From NCBI RefSeq assembly GCF_000019905.1, contig NC_010556.1, forward strand, positions 398,001-462,000: a stretch of 64,000 bases of DNA. The letters run 5' to 3'. Position 1 is the first letter of the stretch. Each line of letters begins with the position of its first letter. The notes under the pieces were generated by a model. The model searched no databases and was not told the origin of the DNA. It saw nothing but the letters and a program-made list of their open reading frames with translations. The translations under genes were made by a program, and so were the position numbers. Positions 1 to 8,823 of this stretch are shown here, piece by piece. This DNA comes from Exiguobacterium artemiae 255-15. GTDB lineage: Bacteria > Bacillota > Bacilli > Exiguobacteriales > Exiguobacteriaceae.

Positions 1-1691
1 GGTTGACGACGGCCCAATCGTTTGCGATGGGGATTTTACAACGACCGGACTTGAACTTACACCACTTCGCGGGAACATGGACCGGTGAATTCCAAAAACA
101 AGTCACACCGCTGACATCGGGACGTAAGACAATTGACAGCCGACGGGGTGTGACGAGTCACCAGGCGAATCCGTGGTTCGCTTTGGAACACGGCGCAACG
201 GAATCAGCCGGCGAAGTCATTTACGGACATTTCGCTTATTCCGGCAACTGGTCGATGCACTTCGAGCAGGATGCCTTCGGATTCGTCCAGCTATCGGGCG
301 GGATGAATGAGTTTGATTTCAGCTGGCGACTTGAAGCCGGTCAGCATCTTACGACACCGGAATTTTATATCGGATACGCGCCAGACGGCTTTGCCGGGAT
401 GAGTGCCCGCGCCCACGATTTCCAGCGGGACGTCATCATGCCGGAATCGGACCGGAACAAGGTTCGGCCGGTGCTCTATAACTCCTGGGAAGCGACCTAT
501 TTTGACGTGACGGAACACGGTCAACGAACACTGGTGGATCAAGCCGCTGCCATCGGCTGTGAACTGTTTGTCGTCGATGACGGCTGGTTCGGTGAACGGA
601 ACTCCGACCAGGCCGGTCTTGGCGACTGGGTCGTCAATCCGGAGAAGTTTCCGAACGGATTAACGCCGTTGATTGATTATGTGAAACAACAAAACATGTC
701 ATTTGGACTTTGGGTCGAACCGGAGATGGTTAATCCGGATTCAAATTTATACCGGACCCATCCTGACTGGATTTATCACAGTCCGGGTGCCCGTCGGACG
801 ACATCACGCAATCAGTTTGTCTTGAATATCGGCTTGCCGGAAGTGGAACAATTCGTATTCCGGATGATGGATGAACTGCTCGCAACCCACGCCATTGATT
901 ACATCAAATGGGATATGAACCGTGCATTTTCGGAACCGGCTCTCCCGGGTGCGACACCGGCAGAACAACAGGAATTATGGAAGCGGCATGTCGATGCGCT
1001 GTACCGGATTTTTGACAGATTGCGCGTCTGTCATCCGGAAGTTGATTTTGAAGCGTGTGCCGGAGGCGGCGGACGGATTGATCTCGGAATTCTCAAACGG
1101 ACGGAACAAGTCTGGACGAGTGACAATACGGATCCACTGGATCGCTTGACGATCCAACACGATTTCTCCTTTGCCTACAATGCGAAGATGATGAGTTGCT
1201 GGGTGACGGATGGTCCGAACTGGCTCAACGGTCGGAACTTACCGCTTGCAACACGCTTCGTGTCTTCGATGCAGGGAACACTCGGCATCGGCGGTAACTT
1301 AAGCGAATGGACAACGGAAGAATTGGCGGAAGCAGCTGAATGGATTGCGACGTACAAGACGATTCGGGAAACCGTTCAATTCGGTCGTCAGTACCGGTTG
1401 AAGGCGGACCGCGTGGCGGCTTCCCTCATGCAATATACTTCAAACGATCAAACGGTGATTCTGGCGGTCGCCCCGATGCGTAAACACGGAATCGGTCACT
1501 ACCATTTCCGGTTAGCCGGCCTTGAGGAAACCACACTCTATCAGGTTGAAGATCGTCAACTGAGTGGTGCTTACTTGATGCAACAAGGTCTGACCTGGAA
1601 CTACACGAACGATTATGAAGCACGTTGCCTGCGGATCCAACCGGTTCATCGCAGCATACCTACATCAGAGTCAAAGGAGCCGATCGTATGA
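1..1691 (+). CDS. Alpha-galactosidase, GH36 family (5'-truncated by window edge)
   Basis: Hydrolyses alpha-1,6-galactosides such as melibiose and raffinose in the cytoplasm, releasing galactose for the Leloir genes downstream. About 562 residues are visible, while GH36 enzymes usually have about 730, so the N-terminal beta-sandwich is cut by the window edge; the TTG at base 3 is internal and not a real start. The catalytic barrel is complete: the nucleophile motif KWDMNR has its Asp at visible residue 304, and the acid/base Asp lies in TSDNTDPLDR at residue 374. A CAGGGGRID segment lies between them. The stop overlaps the galK start (ATGA), so the two are translationally coupled in one operon. 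Confidence 0.95.
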   Translation, partial: LTTAQSFAMGILQRPDLNLHHFAGTWTGEFQKQVTPLTSGRKTIDSRRGVTSHQANPWFALEHGATESAGEVIYGHFAYSGNWSMHFEQDAFGFVQLSGGMNEFDFSWRLEAGQHLTTPEFYIGYAPDGFAGMSARAHDFQRDVIMPESDRNKVRPVLYNSWEATYFDVTEHGQRTLVDQAAAIGCELFVVDDGWFGERNSDQAGLGDWVVNPEKFPNGLTPLIDYVKQQNMSFGLWVEPEMVNPDSNLYRTHPDWIYHSPGARRTTSRNQFVLNIGLPEVEQFVFRMMDELLATHAIDYIKWDMNRAFSEPALPGATPAEQQELWKRHVDALYRIFDRLRVCHPEVDFEACAGGGGRIDLGILKRTEQVWTSDNTDPLDRLTIQHDFSFAYNAKMMSCWVTDGPNWLNGRNLPLATRFVSSMQGTLGIGGNLSEWTTEELAEAAEWIATYKTIRETVQFGRQYRLKADRVAASLMQYTSNDQTVILAVAPMRKHGIGHYHFRLAGLEETTLYQVEDRQLSGAYLMQQGLTWNYTNDYEARCLRIQPVHRSIPTSESKEPIV

Positions 1692-2860
1692 CAGACCAGA
1701 CATTAGAACAGATTTTCGAACAACAATTCGGTCAATCGTCGACCCACCGTTTTTTTGCACCGGGCCGGATTAACTTGATCGGAGAACATACAGATTATAA
1801 CGGTGGTCATGTCTTTCCGTGTGCCTTGACGCTCGGCACCCATGCGGTCGCCCGAAAACGGGACGATGTGGTCTTTCGGTTTTATTCGCTGAATTTTGAA
1901 GATGACGGGATCATTGAAGTCGCAGGTGATGACTTGACGCCTCAATCTGCCCATGGCTGGGCCAACTATGCCAAAGGAATGATTCATGTCTTACGGGAAG
2001 CCGGTTACCGGATTGATACAGGGTGCGACATTTTAATTAAAGGTGATATCCCGAATGGTGCCGGATTATCTTCGTCCGCGTCACTCGAACTCGTCATCGG
2101 TGTCTTACTCGATAAACTGTACAATCTGGATATCGATCGGATTGACCTCGTTAAATACGGTCAACAGGTCGAAAACCAGTACATCGGCGTCAACAGCGGC
2201 ATCATGGACCAATTTGCCATCGGGATGGGCAAAGCGGGATCCGGTCTGTTACTGGATTGTGAGACACTTGACTATACGTATGCACCGCTTGATTTATCCG
2301 GTTATACGATCATCATCATGAATACGAACAAACGCCGTGAACTGGCCGATTCAAAATACAATGAACGCCGCTCGGAATGCGAAGCGGCGCTCGCTTATCT
2401 GCAACAGTACCGTCCGTATGCCTCACTCGGCCAATGGTCGATGAATGAATTCGAAACGGTTTCGTTTGAGGACGAACGATTGGAACGACGGGCCCGGCAT
2501 GCGATTTCTGAGAATGAACGGACATTGCAGGCACTGGATGCACTCAAAGAAGACCGGCTCGAAGCATTTGGTCAACTGATGAACGCTTCCCACCGTTCGT
2601 TACGGGTCGATTATGAAGTAACGGGGAAAGAACTCGATACATTGGTCGAAGCCGCTTGGGCGCAACCGGGAGTTCTCGGTGCCCGGATGACAGGTGCCGG
2701 TTTTGGCGGCTGCGCGATTGCAATCGTTGAAGACGACACAGTGGAAACATTCATGACGGCAGTCGGACACGCGTATGAGACCGAAATCGGTTATCCGGCA
2801 TCGTTTTATACGGCAACCGTTGGCGATGGAGCACGAGAAGTCGAACAGGAGGTTATCTAA
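1688..2860 (+). CDS. galK: Galactokinase
   Basis: Phosphorylates alpha-D-galactose to galactose-1-phosphate with ATP, the entry step of the Leloir pathway. The 390-residue product has the galactokinase signature GRINLIGEHTDY at residues 26-37 and the GHMP ATP-binding motif PNGAGLSSSASLE at about 122-134. The C-terminal GHMP motif GARMTGAGFGG is also present. The ATG at 1688 is chosen because an AAAGGAG ribosome binding site precedes it and it overlaps the upstream stop. The open frame continues upstream to 1625, but only within the alpha-galactosidase gene. galE follows with no gap. Confidence 0.97.
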   Translation: MTDQTLEQIFEQQFGQSSTHRFFAPGRINLIGEHTDYNGGHVFPCALTLGTHAVARKRDDVVFRFYSLNFEDDGIIEVAGDDLTPQSAHGWANYAKGMIHVLREAGYRIDTGCDILIKGDIPNGAGLSSSASLELVIGVLLDKLYNLDIDRIDLVKYGQQVENQYIGVNSGIMDQFAIGMGKAGSGLLLDCETLDYTYAPLDLSGYTIIIMNTNKRRELADSKYNERRSECEAALAYLQQYRPYASLGQWSMNEFETVSFEDERLERRARHAISENERTLQALDALKEDRLEAFGQLMNASHRSLRVDYEVTGKELDTLVEAAWAQPGVLGARMTGAGFGGCAIAIVEDDTVETFMTAVGHAYETEIGYPASFYTATVGDGAREVEQEVI

Positions 2861-3859
2861 ATGGCAGTACTCGTAGTAGGTGGAGCAGGATATATAGGAT
2901 CACACGCAGTCTATCAACTGGTCGATGCCGGACAAGATGTTGTTGTCATCGATCATTTAAAATCGGGACACCGGGAAGCGGTTCATCCGAAAGCCCGTTT
3001 TTACGAAGGGGATATTCGGGATCGTGCTTTCCTTGACACGGTGTTTGAGAAGGAAACAATCGATCAGGTCGTACATTTTGCGGCCTTTTCGTTAGTCGGC
3101 GAATCGATGGAGCACCCGCTCGCTTATTTTGATAACAATGTCTACGGCACACAAGTGTTGCTCGAAGCCATGATGGCACATGACGTGAAGCAAATCGTCT
3201 TCTCGTCGACAGCTGCGACATACGGTGAACAGGAACAGATGCCGATTCTTGAGACGGCCACGACGAATCCGACGAATGCTTACGGTGAAACGAAGCTGAT
3301 GATGGAGAAGATGATGCGTTGGTGTGAAACGGCATATGGTCTGAACTATGTCGCGCTCCGCTACTTTAATGTTGCCGGAGCACGCGCAACGGGTGAAATC
3401 GGAGAAGATCATACACCGGAAACCCACCTGGTTCCGCTTGTCCTCGAAGTCGCCAACGGGCAGCGGCCGGTGATTTCGATTTACGGCGATGATTATGCGA
3501 CGGAAGATAGCACGTGTATCCGTGACTATATCCATGTCGAGGATTTAATCGATGCCCACCTGTTGGCACTGGAATATTTAAAACAAGGCAACACGAGTGA
3601 CGTCTTTAATCTCGGTTCAAGCCGCGGCTTTTCAGTCCGGGAAATCATTGAAGCGGCACGCCGTGTAACGGGACATGCGATTCCGGAACAGGTTGTCGCA
3701 CGACGCGCCGGAGACCCGAGTACATTGATTGCGGGATCTGATAAAGCGAAAAAGGTTCTCGGCTGGACACCGCGCCGGACAGAAATCGACACCATCATTC
3801 AAGATGCATGGCGTTGGCATGAACAGCGTCCGCAAGGCTACAAAACACCTGTACGGTAA
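2861..3859 (+). CDS. galE: UDP-glucose 4-epimerase
   Basis: Interconverts UDP-galactose and UDP-glucose using tightly bound NAD. It is a 332-residue extended short-chain dehydrogenase with the N-terminal Rossmann motif GGAGYIGSH at residues 7-15 and the catalytic YxxxK in AYGETK, with a Ser/Thr-rich strand (FSSTAATYG) before it. Length is normal for bacterial GalE. An AGGAGGT ribosome binding site sits inside the end of galK and the ATG directly follows the galK stop. Position between galK and galT fits a dedicated Leloir operon. It may also supply UDP-galactose for envelope polymers, but nothing here shows that. Confidence 0.97.
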   Translation: MAVLVVGGAGYIGSHAVYQLVDAGQDVVVIDHLKSGHREAVHPKARFYEGDIRDRAFLDTVFEKETIDQVVHFAAFSLVGESMEHPLAYFDNNVYGTQVLLEAMMAHDVKQIVFSSTAATYGEQEQMPILETATTNPTNAYGETKLMMEKMMRWCETAYGLNYVALRYFNVAGARATGEIGEDHTPETHLVPLVLEVANGQRPVISIYGDDYATEDSTCIRDYIHVEDLIDAHLLALEYLKQGNTSDVFNLGSSRGFSVREIIEAARRVTGHAIPEQVVARRAGDPSTLIAGSDKAKKVLGWTPRRTEIDTIIQDAWRWHEQRPQGYKTPVR

Positions 3860-3885
3860 AGAGAGAGTTAGGAGAGTGAATGGCG

Positions 3886-5379
3886 ATGAATGAACTCATC
3901 AAACAATTAACAGAGCAGGCGGTCCGTCAACGGTTGATCGAACCGGAAGATACGGTCTACGCAAGAAACCGTCTCTTATCCTTGCTCGGGGAAGCTGCAT
4001 ACGTGGATCCGGGAACCGTCGGAACGCGTCCGATTCCTGATCTTTTGGAAGAGATGATTGAACAACAGATCACGGCCGGGAAGCTGGCACCACGTCTGGA
4101 CGAAAAAGAACGGTTAGCGGCAGAATTGATGGATGTGTTCGTCGATCGCCCGTCTCAGATCACTTCGACTTTCCATCAGCTGTACGCGGAACATCCGCAA
4201 CAGGCGACTGACTATTTTTATCAGCTCAGTCAAGCGAATAATTACATCCAAACAAAACGGATCGCTAAAAATATTCAGTATCAGGCGGATACGGTCTACG
4301 GGGAAATCGATATTACGATCAATTTATCAAAACCGGAAAAAGATCCCCGTGAAATTGCGGCGGCCCAGACAGAAATCGTTGAATCAACGTACCCGACCTG
4401 CCTCTTGTGTGTTGAAAACGTCGGCTATGCCGGACGGAGTAATCATCCGGCCCGTGCGAATCACCGGATTGTACCGCTGACACTCAGTGGCGAATCTTGG
4501 GCGTTACAATACTCGCCGTACGTTTATTACAACGAACACAGCATCATCTTGTCGCAGGAGCACCGGGACATGGTCATTAACCGTCAAGCCTTTGCGCGGT
4601 TGCTTGAATTCGTCGCCCAGTTCCCGCATTATTTTGCCGGATCCAATGCGGACCTGCCGATCGTCGGCGGATCGATTTTGACGCATGATCATTATCAGGG
4701 CGGACGGTATGAATTTGCGATGGACCGGGCGAAGACGCTCCAAGAGTTCGTCCTACCGGATCATCCGGATGTGGCCGGTGAAACATTACATTGGCCGTTG
4801 ACGGTCGTTCGGTTGAGCAGTACCGATGCTGACGCACTACTCGATGCGGCGGACGAGGTCTATCAGACCTGGTTGACGTACGAAGATACCGATCATCAGA
4901 TTCTCGCAGCGACGGATGGTGTCCGCCACAATACGGTGACACCGATTGCCCGGATGCGCGGCGAACGGTTTGAACTTGATCTCGTCTTGCGCAACAACCG
5001 AACATCGGAAAAACATCCGGACGGCATCTTCCATACGCATGCCGACATTCACCATATCAAACGCGAAAACATCGGTTTGATTGAAGTAATGGGTCTCGCG
5101 GTGTTGCCGGCCCGTCTGTTAAGTGAACTTGAGCAAGTCGAACAGTTTATCGTAGGGACGGCTGATTCGACAGCTCCTTCGCATCAAGAATGGGCAACGG
5201 AATTGAAGGCGGCCTACACCGGACAAGACGTGACGGACTATGTCCGCCAAGCGGTCGCAGCAAAATTTGTCCGCGGACTCGAAGATTGTGGTGTCTTTAA
5301 ACAGACGCCGGACGGGCAGGCGGGACTTGACCGCTTTCTTGAAAAGGTCAGCCGCCAAGTGGCAGGTGATCGGCGATGA
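3886..5379 (+). CDS. galT: Galactose-1-phosphate uridylyltransferase, type 2
   Basis: Transfers UMP from UDP-glucose to galactose-1-phosphate, giving UDP-galactose and glucose-1-phosphate. At about 497 residues it is the long Firmicute (type 2) form rather than the roughly 350-residue proteobacterial enzyme. The central region NHPARANHRIVPL and the later GGSILTHDHYQGG are typical of this family. Two in-frame ATGs occur, at 3880 and 3886; the second is preferred because GGAG at 3871-3874 gives it a normal spacing of about nine bases. The stop overlaps galM (ATGA), so expression is coupled. Confidence 0.95.
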   Translation: MNELIKQLTEQAVRQRLIEPEDTVYARNRLLSLLGEAAYVDPGTVGTRPIPDLLEEMIEQQITAGKLAPRLDEKERLAAELMDVFVDRPSQITSTFHQLYAEHPQQATDYFYQLSQANNYIQTKRIAKNIQYQADTVYGEIDITINLSKPEKDPREIAAAQTEIVESTYPTCLLCVENVGYAGRSNHPARANHRIVPLTLSGESWALQYSPYVYYNEHSIILSQEHRDMVINRQAFARLLEFVAQFPHYFAGSNADLPIVGGSILTHDHYQGGRYEFAMDRAKTLQEFVLPDHPDVAGETLHWPLTVVRLSSTDADALLDAADEVYQTWLTYEDTDHQILAATDGVRHNTVTPIARMRGERFELDLVLRNNRTSEKHPDGIFHTHADIHHIKRENIGLIEVMGLAVLPARLLSELEQVEQFIVGTADSTAPSHQEWATELKAAYTGQDVTDYVRQAVAAKFVRGLEDCGVFKQTPDGQAGLDRFLEKVSRQVAGDRR

Positions 5380-6395
5380 CGAAACAGACAGCATTGATCC
5401 GGGAGACGGATCTCATTCGTCACACGCTGACGCAACCGGGAATCGAAGTCGAGATTTGGAATTATGGCGGTATCATCAATGACATTCGTGTTGCGGATCG
5501 GGATGGCCGGATCGAGAGTGTCGTTCTGGGTTTTGACACATTAAAGGAGTACCGGGACCATTCTCCATATTTCGGGGCCATCGTCGGCCGGGTCGCCGGG
5601 CGTATCGGACAAGCGCAAATGGAAGTGGAAGGAACCGTCTATCCACTGGCAGCAAATGATGGCAGGCATCATCTGCACGGAGGCATCAAAGGATTTGATC
5701 AAACACTTTTTGACATCGTCGAAGCCGCAACGGACCGGCTTCACCTCCGGTTGGTCAGTCCGGACGGAACGGAAGGGTACCCCGGGAACGTCACGCTCGA
5801 TGCCATCTATCAGCTGGACGGTCTCGAATTGACGCTGACGATGCACGCGACGACGGATCAGACGACACCGTTGAATCTGACGAATCATACGTACTGGAAT
5901 TTGTCGGGGAACTTACAACGGGATATCCTCGACCATCAATTGACGATCCCAAGTGAGATGTACTTGCCTGTCGGAGCGGATTTACTGCCAACCGGTGAGT
6001 TGCGGGACGTGACGGGGACTCCCCTTGATTTTCGTTCCGGACGTTCGATCCGCAATGGTGCGGAGTCCGATCATCCGGAAACGGTCGCAGCTGGACATGG
6101 GTACGATCATCCGTTTCTGCTCTCGGGACAGCCGATTCGGTTGGAAGACCCGGCAAGTGGCCGGTCTCTTGAAGTGACAACCAATCAACCCGTCGTCATT
6201 CTCTATACGGGGACGCAACTCGAGACGGATTATGAAATCCGCGGTGTCCGTTCCCGTCCTTCACTCGGACTGTGTCTTGAAACGCAGGTTCATCCGAATG
6301 CAGTGAATGAACCTAGTTTCCCGGATATTTTGGTTAAACCAAATCAGATCTACCACTGGGAAATGACTTACCGGTTTGGTGTAAATAACGATTGA
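5376..6395 (+). CDS. galM: Aldose 1-epimerase (galactose mutarotase)
   Basis: Interconverts the beta and alpha anomers of D-galactose so that GalK, which uses the alpha form, is supplied. The 339-residue protein matches the GalM family: NLTNHTYWNL carries the catalytic His near residue 171, HHLHGG lies near residue 100, and a conserved Glu lies in CLETQ near the C-terminus. GalM is the last gene of the operon alpha-galactosidase-galK-galE-galT-galM. The start is fixed by the four-base overlap with galT. Two hairpin-plus-T-run terminators follow within about 360 bases. Confidence 0.95.
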   Translation: MTKQTALIRETDLIRHTLTQPGIEVEIWNYGGIINDIRVADRDGRIESVVLGFDTLKEYRDHSPYFGAIVGRVAGRIGQAQMEVEGTVYPLAANDGRHHLHGGIKGFDQTLFDIVEAATDRLHLRLVSPDGTEGYPGNVTLDAIYQLDGLELTLTMHATTDQTTPLNLTNHTYWNLSGNLQRDILDHQLTIPSEMYLPVGADLLPTGELRDVTGTPLDFRSGRSIRNGAESDHPETVAAGHGYDHPFLLSGQPIRLEDPASGRSLEVTTNQPVVILYTGTQLETDYEIRGVRSRPSLGLCLETQVHPNAVNEPSFPDILVKPNQIYHWEMTYRFGVNND

Positions 6396-6476
6396 ACCAA
6401 CGGGATACCCGGGATTATCTTTTTTCATAGCAGAGGCGTCGGAGTAAAATCCGGCGCCTCAGACTGAAGACAAAGT

Positions 6477-6513
6477 AGCGGTTTTTCTCTTGATCGAGAA
6501 GAACCGCTTTTTT
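6477..6513 (+). terminator. Intrinsic terminator of the galactose operon
   Basis: AGCGGTTTTTCTC pairs with GAGAAGAACCGCT around a short loop and is followed by six T residues. It lies 82 bases after the galM stop. Confidence 0.85.
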
Positions 6514-6718
6514 GTTCGCTTCGAATCGTTTTCCTGGGACAAGCATCGCGCCGCATCGCTTTGCTGCTGGGTCGCTCCTGCTTGTTTTTCCCTAGGAAGC
6601 GATTTCGAGCGAACAAACACTGTTTCTTTCACGCCTTTTCCTCAGGTGAGACACCGGCCAGTTTGCGCTTTTTTCTATAGGAGTCGCGTGAAGGCGAGTG
6701 ATTCTTTTTTTTTACGGA

Positions 6719-6757
6719 ATCAGGGTGGCGGACTATCATTCCGCCACCCTGATTTTT
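6719..6757 (+). terminator. Second intrinsic terminator, plus strand
   Basis: Perfect 14-bp stem ATCAGGGTGGCGGA / TCCGCCACCCTGAT with a seven-base loop, then TTTTT. It may back up the galM terminator or end the palindromic element. Confidence 0.8.
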
Positions 6758-6823
6758 ATAGAGAGTGACTTTTGAGTCAGTCCCTTTTTGTGTATGAACC
6801 AAGTGTTTCCCGATATTCTTCAA

Positions 6824-7345
6824 TCACAGGAAAGGGAGTTTCGAGGACGAGACCTGTTCGATCTCCAACAGCTGACGTTTCATGTTCAGACCGCCCCAGT
6901 AACCGGTTAAGTCGCCTTTTTTGCCGACGATGCGGTGGCAGGGAACGACAATTAGGACACGATTTTTACTGATGGCTGTTCCGACAGCACGCGTCGCACC
7001 CGGTCGATAGATCTGCTTAGCGATATCGGAGTACGTCACCGTCACACCGTACGGAACCTGACATAAAGCCTGCCAGACTTCCAATTGAAAGGGTGTACCG
7101 ATCAAATGCAGCGGGAGGGAAAACCGGGTCCGTACCCCGTTTAAGTATTCAAGAAGTTGTTCCTGGTATGGTTGCATGATACGTGGATGCTCAATCAGTT
7201 CAGCCCGGGGTAAATGCTTTCGGATCCAGTCGTCAAATAAGTCCGACGGTTCATTTAACGCACCGACATAACAGAGTCCGGTTTCCGATGCCGCAATGGG
7301 AAAGGATGTGTCGTTCCAGTTCAACCGTGTAAAGTAGACTTCCAT
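6824..7345 (-). CDS. ogt: Methylated-DNA--protein-cysteine S-methyltransferase
   Basis: Suicide DNA repair protein that transfers the methyl group from O6-methylguanine (and O4-methylthymine) to its own cysteine. The 173-residue protein carries the active-site motif PCHRIVG with the acceptor Cys at residue 136, and the GxLTGYxGGL segment downstream of it. The helix-turn-helix region VTYSDIAKQI precedes it. The family's N-terminal subdomain is present, so the length fits Ogt/MGMT rather than the short AGT-like proteins. The ATG has a strong AAGGAGG site. It appears monocistronic, between the gal operon and the E3 gene. It could equally be named AdaB-like. Confidence 0.93.
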   Translation of the reverse strand: MEVYFTRLNWNDTSFPIAASETGLCYVGALNEPSDLFDDWIRKHLPRAELIEHPRIMQPYQEQLLEYLNGVRTRFSLPLHLIGTPFQLEVWQALCQVPYGVTVTYSDIAKQIYRPGATRAVGTAISKNRVLIVVPCHRIVGKKGDLTGYWGGLNMKRQLLEIEQVSSSKLPFL

Positions 7346-7375
7346 CGTCTAACCTCCTTCGCACTAAAAATCCAA

Positions 7376-7418
7376 ACAACAAACCGGCCGTTACCTAGGA
7401 AAAGGAACGGTCCGGTTG
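7376..7418 (-). terminator. Terminator of the 2-oxoacid dehydrogenase operon
   Basis: On the minus strand AACCGGACCGTT pairs with AACGGCCGGTT and is followed by TGTTGTTT. It sits immediately downstream of the E3 stop codon. Confidence 0.75.
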
Positions 7419-7422
7419 CAAC

Positions 7423-8823
7423 TTACGACTTCGCTAAGACATCCTGCTGACGAGGCGGTAAATGAATTGCCTGTCCGAGCAAGGCTTCGATAGCTTCCGT
7501 AAAGGCTTCGTTTCGACTTGGATGCGGCATGACCGGGAAGCGGACGTCTTCTTCTTTCGCATGCAGTTCAAGCGTCTGAGCAAAGACACCGGCCAATTCG
7601 ATCGCACCTTCGCCGATCATATGAATACCGAGGATGAGACTGGTCGTCGCATCGGAAATCACTTTGATGAATCCGCTACCTCCTTCGATGGTCGTCGCTC
7701 CATTGGCGTTAAGTGCGAACTGCGCGGTCCGGAACGAATGACCGGCGTCTGTCGCCGTTTGTTCCGTCAAGCCGATCGAGACAATGGGCGGAAGGGAGCG
7801 GATGATGGTCGGATAATAGGGAACCGTCGTATCAGCCGACTGTCCGCTCAGATGTTCAGCGGTCCGTTTTGCCTCGTGGATGGCACGTGTTGCAATAGCG
7901 GGACCGGGTGTCACATCGCCGATGGCATAAATGTGAGGACGGTTCGTCTGTCCGAATGGATCGACGGGAATCGTTCCGTCTTCTGCTAACGTCACACCGA
8001 TTCGTTCAAGCCCAAGCTCCAATGTATGCGGAACCCGGGGTAACGAGTGAAACAGGAAAGGAGCGGACCAGGTCGTTTCCTGCCCCTGTTTGACAACAGT
8101 CACGGTCACGTCCTCCTGAGCTTCGATTGCCGTGACGGTACCGGTGACCAACTGGATTTTTTGTTTTTTAAAGAGACGCCGCAACTCTTTGTCGAGACTC
8201 GGATCAAAATCGAATGCATCTGCAATCAGTGTGACTGACGTCCCGAGGGCTTGAAAACTCATGGCGGCTTCGATCGCGATATAGTCCTGTCCGATGATGA
8301 CGAGACGTTCGGGTAACTCGGTCAATTGATATAACTGTTCGGCATTCAGTACGGAAGGGGCATCTTGCTTGATGCTGTGACTGCCGGTCGCAATCACGAC
8401 ATCGTTAAACCGGTACGTATCAAACTGATGCCCGAGCTCGACACCGATCCGGTCATCCGCCAAGAAGGAAGCCGTTCCGTGAACGACTTCAATTGCGTTG
8501 GCCTGACAGAGCGCTTCGACTCCGGTTCGTAATTGACGGATGGTCCGTTCCCGGTACTCGACCAATTGACTGAAATCATGTGTCGGATGAAACGAGAAGC
8601 CGAGAGCAGTCATATGTTTCGTTTGCAGTTTGACTTCTGCGGCATGAGCAACGACTTTAGACGGAATACATCCTTTGTTCAAACAAAGTCCGCCGATTTG
8701 TGCCTGTTCAATCAAAGTGACGGTTCGACCCAATTGACTGGCACGGATCGCAGCGGTGTAACCGGCTGGACCACCGCCAAGAATCACTAAATCACGTTCT
8801 TGCGTCAGTTCACCTACGACCAT
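7423..8823 (-). CDS. lpdA: Dihydrolipoamide dehydrogenase (E3) of the 2-oxoacid dehydrogenase complex
   Basis: FAD flavoprotein that reoxidises the dihydrolipoyl arm of E2 and reduces NAD. It has 466 residues, the family norm. Visible elements are the FAD motif ILGGGPAGYTAA (about 14-25), the redox disulfide in CLNKGC (Cys47 and Cys52), the central NAD-binding fold, a second FAD segment AIGDVTPG, and the C-terminal active-site His/Glu in HPSRNEAF. Its ATG directly abuts the E2 stop, and GGAGCTGA provides the ribosome site. It is the last gene of the Phe dehydrogenase/2-oxoacid dehydrogenase operon, which implies a complex-specific E3 separate from the pyruvate dehydrogenase one. The symbol is generic. 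Confidence 0.93.
   Translation of the reverse strand: MVVGELTQERDLVILGGGPAGYTAAIRASQLGRTVTLIEQAQIGGLCLNKGCIPSKVVAHAAEVKLQTKHMTALGFSFHPTHDFSQLVEYRERTIRQLRTGVEALCQANAIEVVHGTASFLADDRIGVELGHQFDTYRFNDVVIATGSHSIKQDAPSVLNAEQLYQLTELPERLVIIGQDYIAIEAAMSFQALGTSVTLIADAFDFDPSLDKELRRLFKKQKIQLVTGTVTAIEAQEDVTVTVVKQGQETTWSAPFLFHSLPRVPHTLELGLERIGVTLAEDGTIPVDPFGQTNRPHIYAIGDVTPGPAIATRAIHEAKRTAEHLSGQSADTTVPYYPTIIRSLPPIVSIGLTEQTATDAGHSFRTAQFALNANGATTIEGGSGFIKVISDATTSLILGIHMIGEGAIELAGVFAQTLELHAKEEDVRFPVMPHPSRNEAFTEAIEALLGQAIHLPPRQQDVLAKS

Larger units (their letters stand above)
6396..6823. other. Palindrome-rich intergenic block after galM, candidate repeat element
   Basis: No convincing gene is present. From left to right: an imperfect hairpin at 6433-6460 (GAGGCGTCGG / CCGGCGCCTC), an intrinsic terminator at 6477-6513, a long imperfect palindrome at about 6511-6618 with arms of roughly 44 bases, a further TTTCACGCC / GCGTGAAGG pair, and a second terminator at 6719-6757. 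The long palindrome begins TTTGTTCGCT and ends AGCGAACAAA. This stacking of inverted repeats looks like a non-coding mobile or dispersed repeat, but copy number cannot be judged from one window. Confidence 0.5.

Noticed and set aside
6490-6768. Plus-strand ORF of 92 codons in the gal-ogt gap
   Set aside because: It runs through palindromes and two terminators, has no ribosome site and no recognisable protein pattern.
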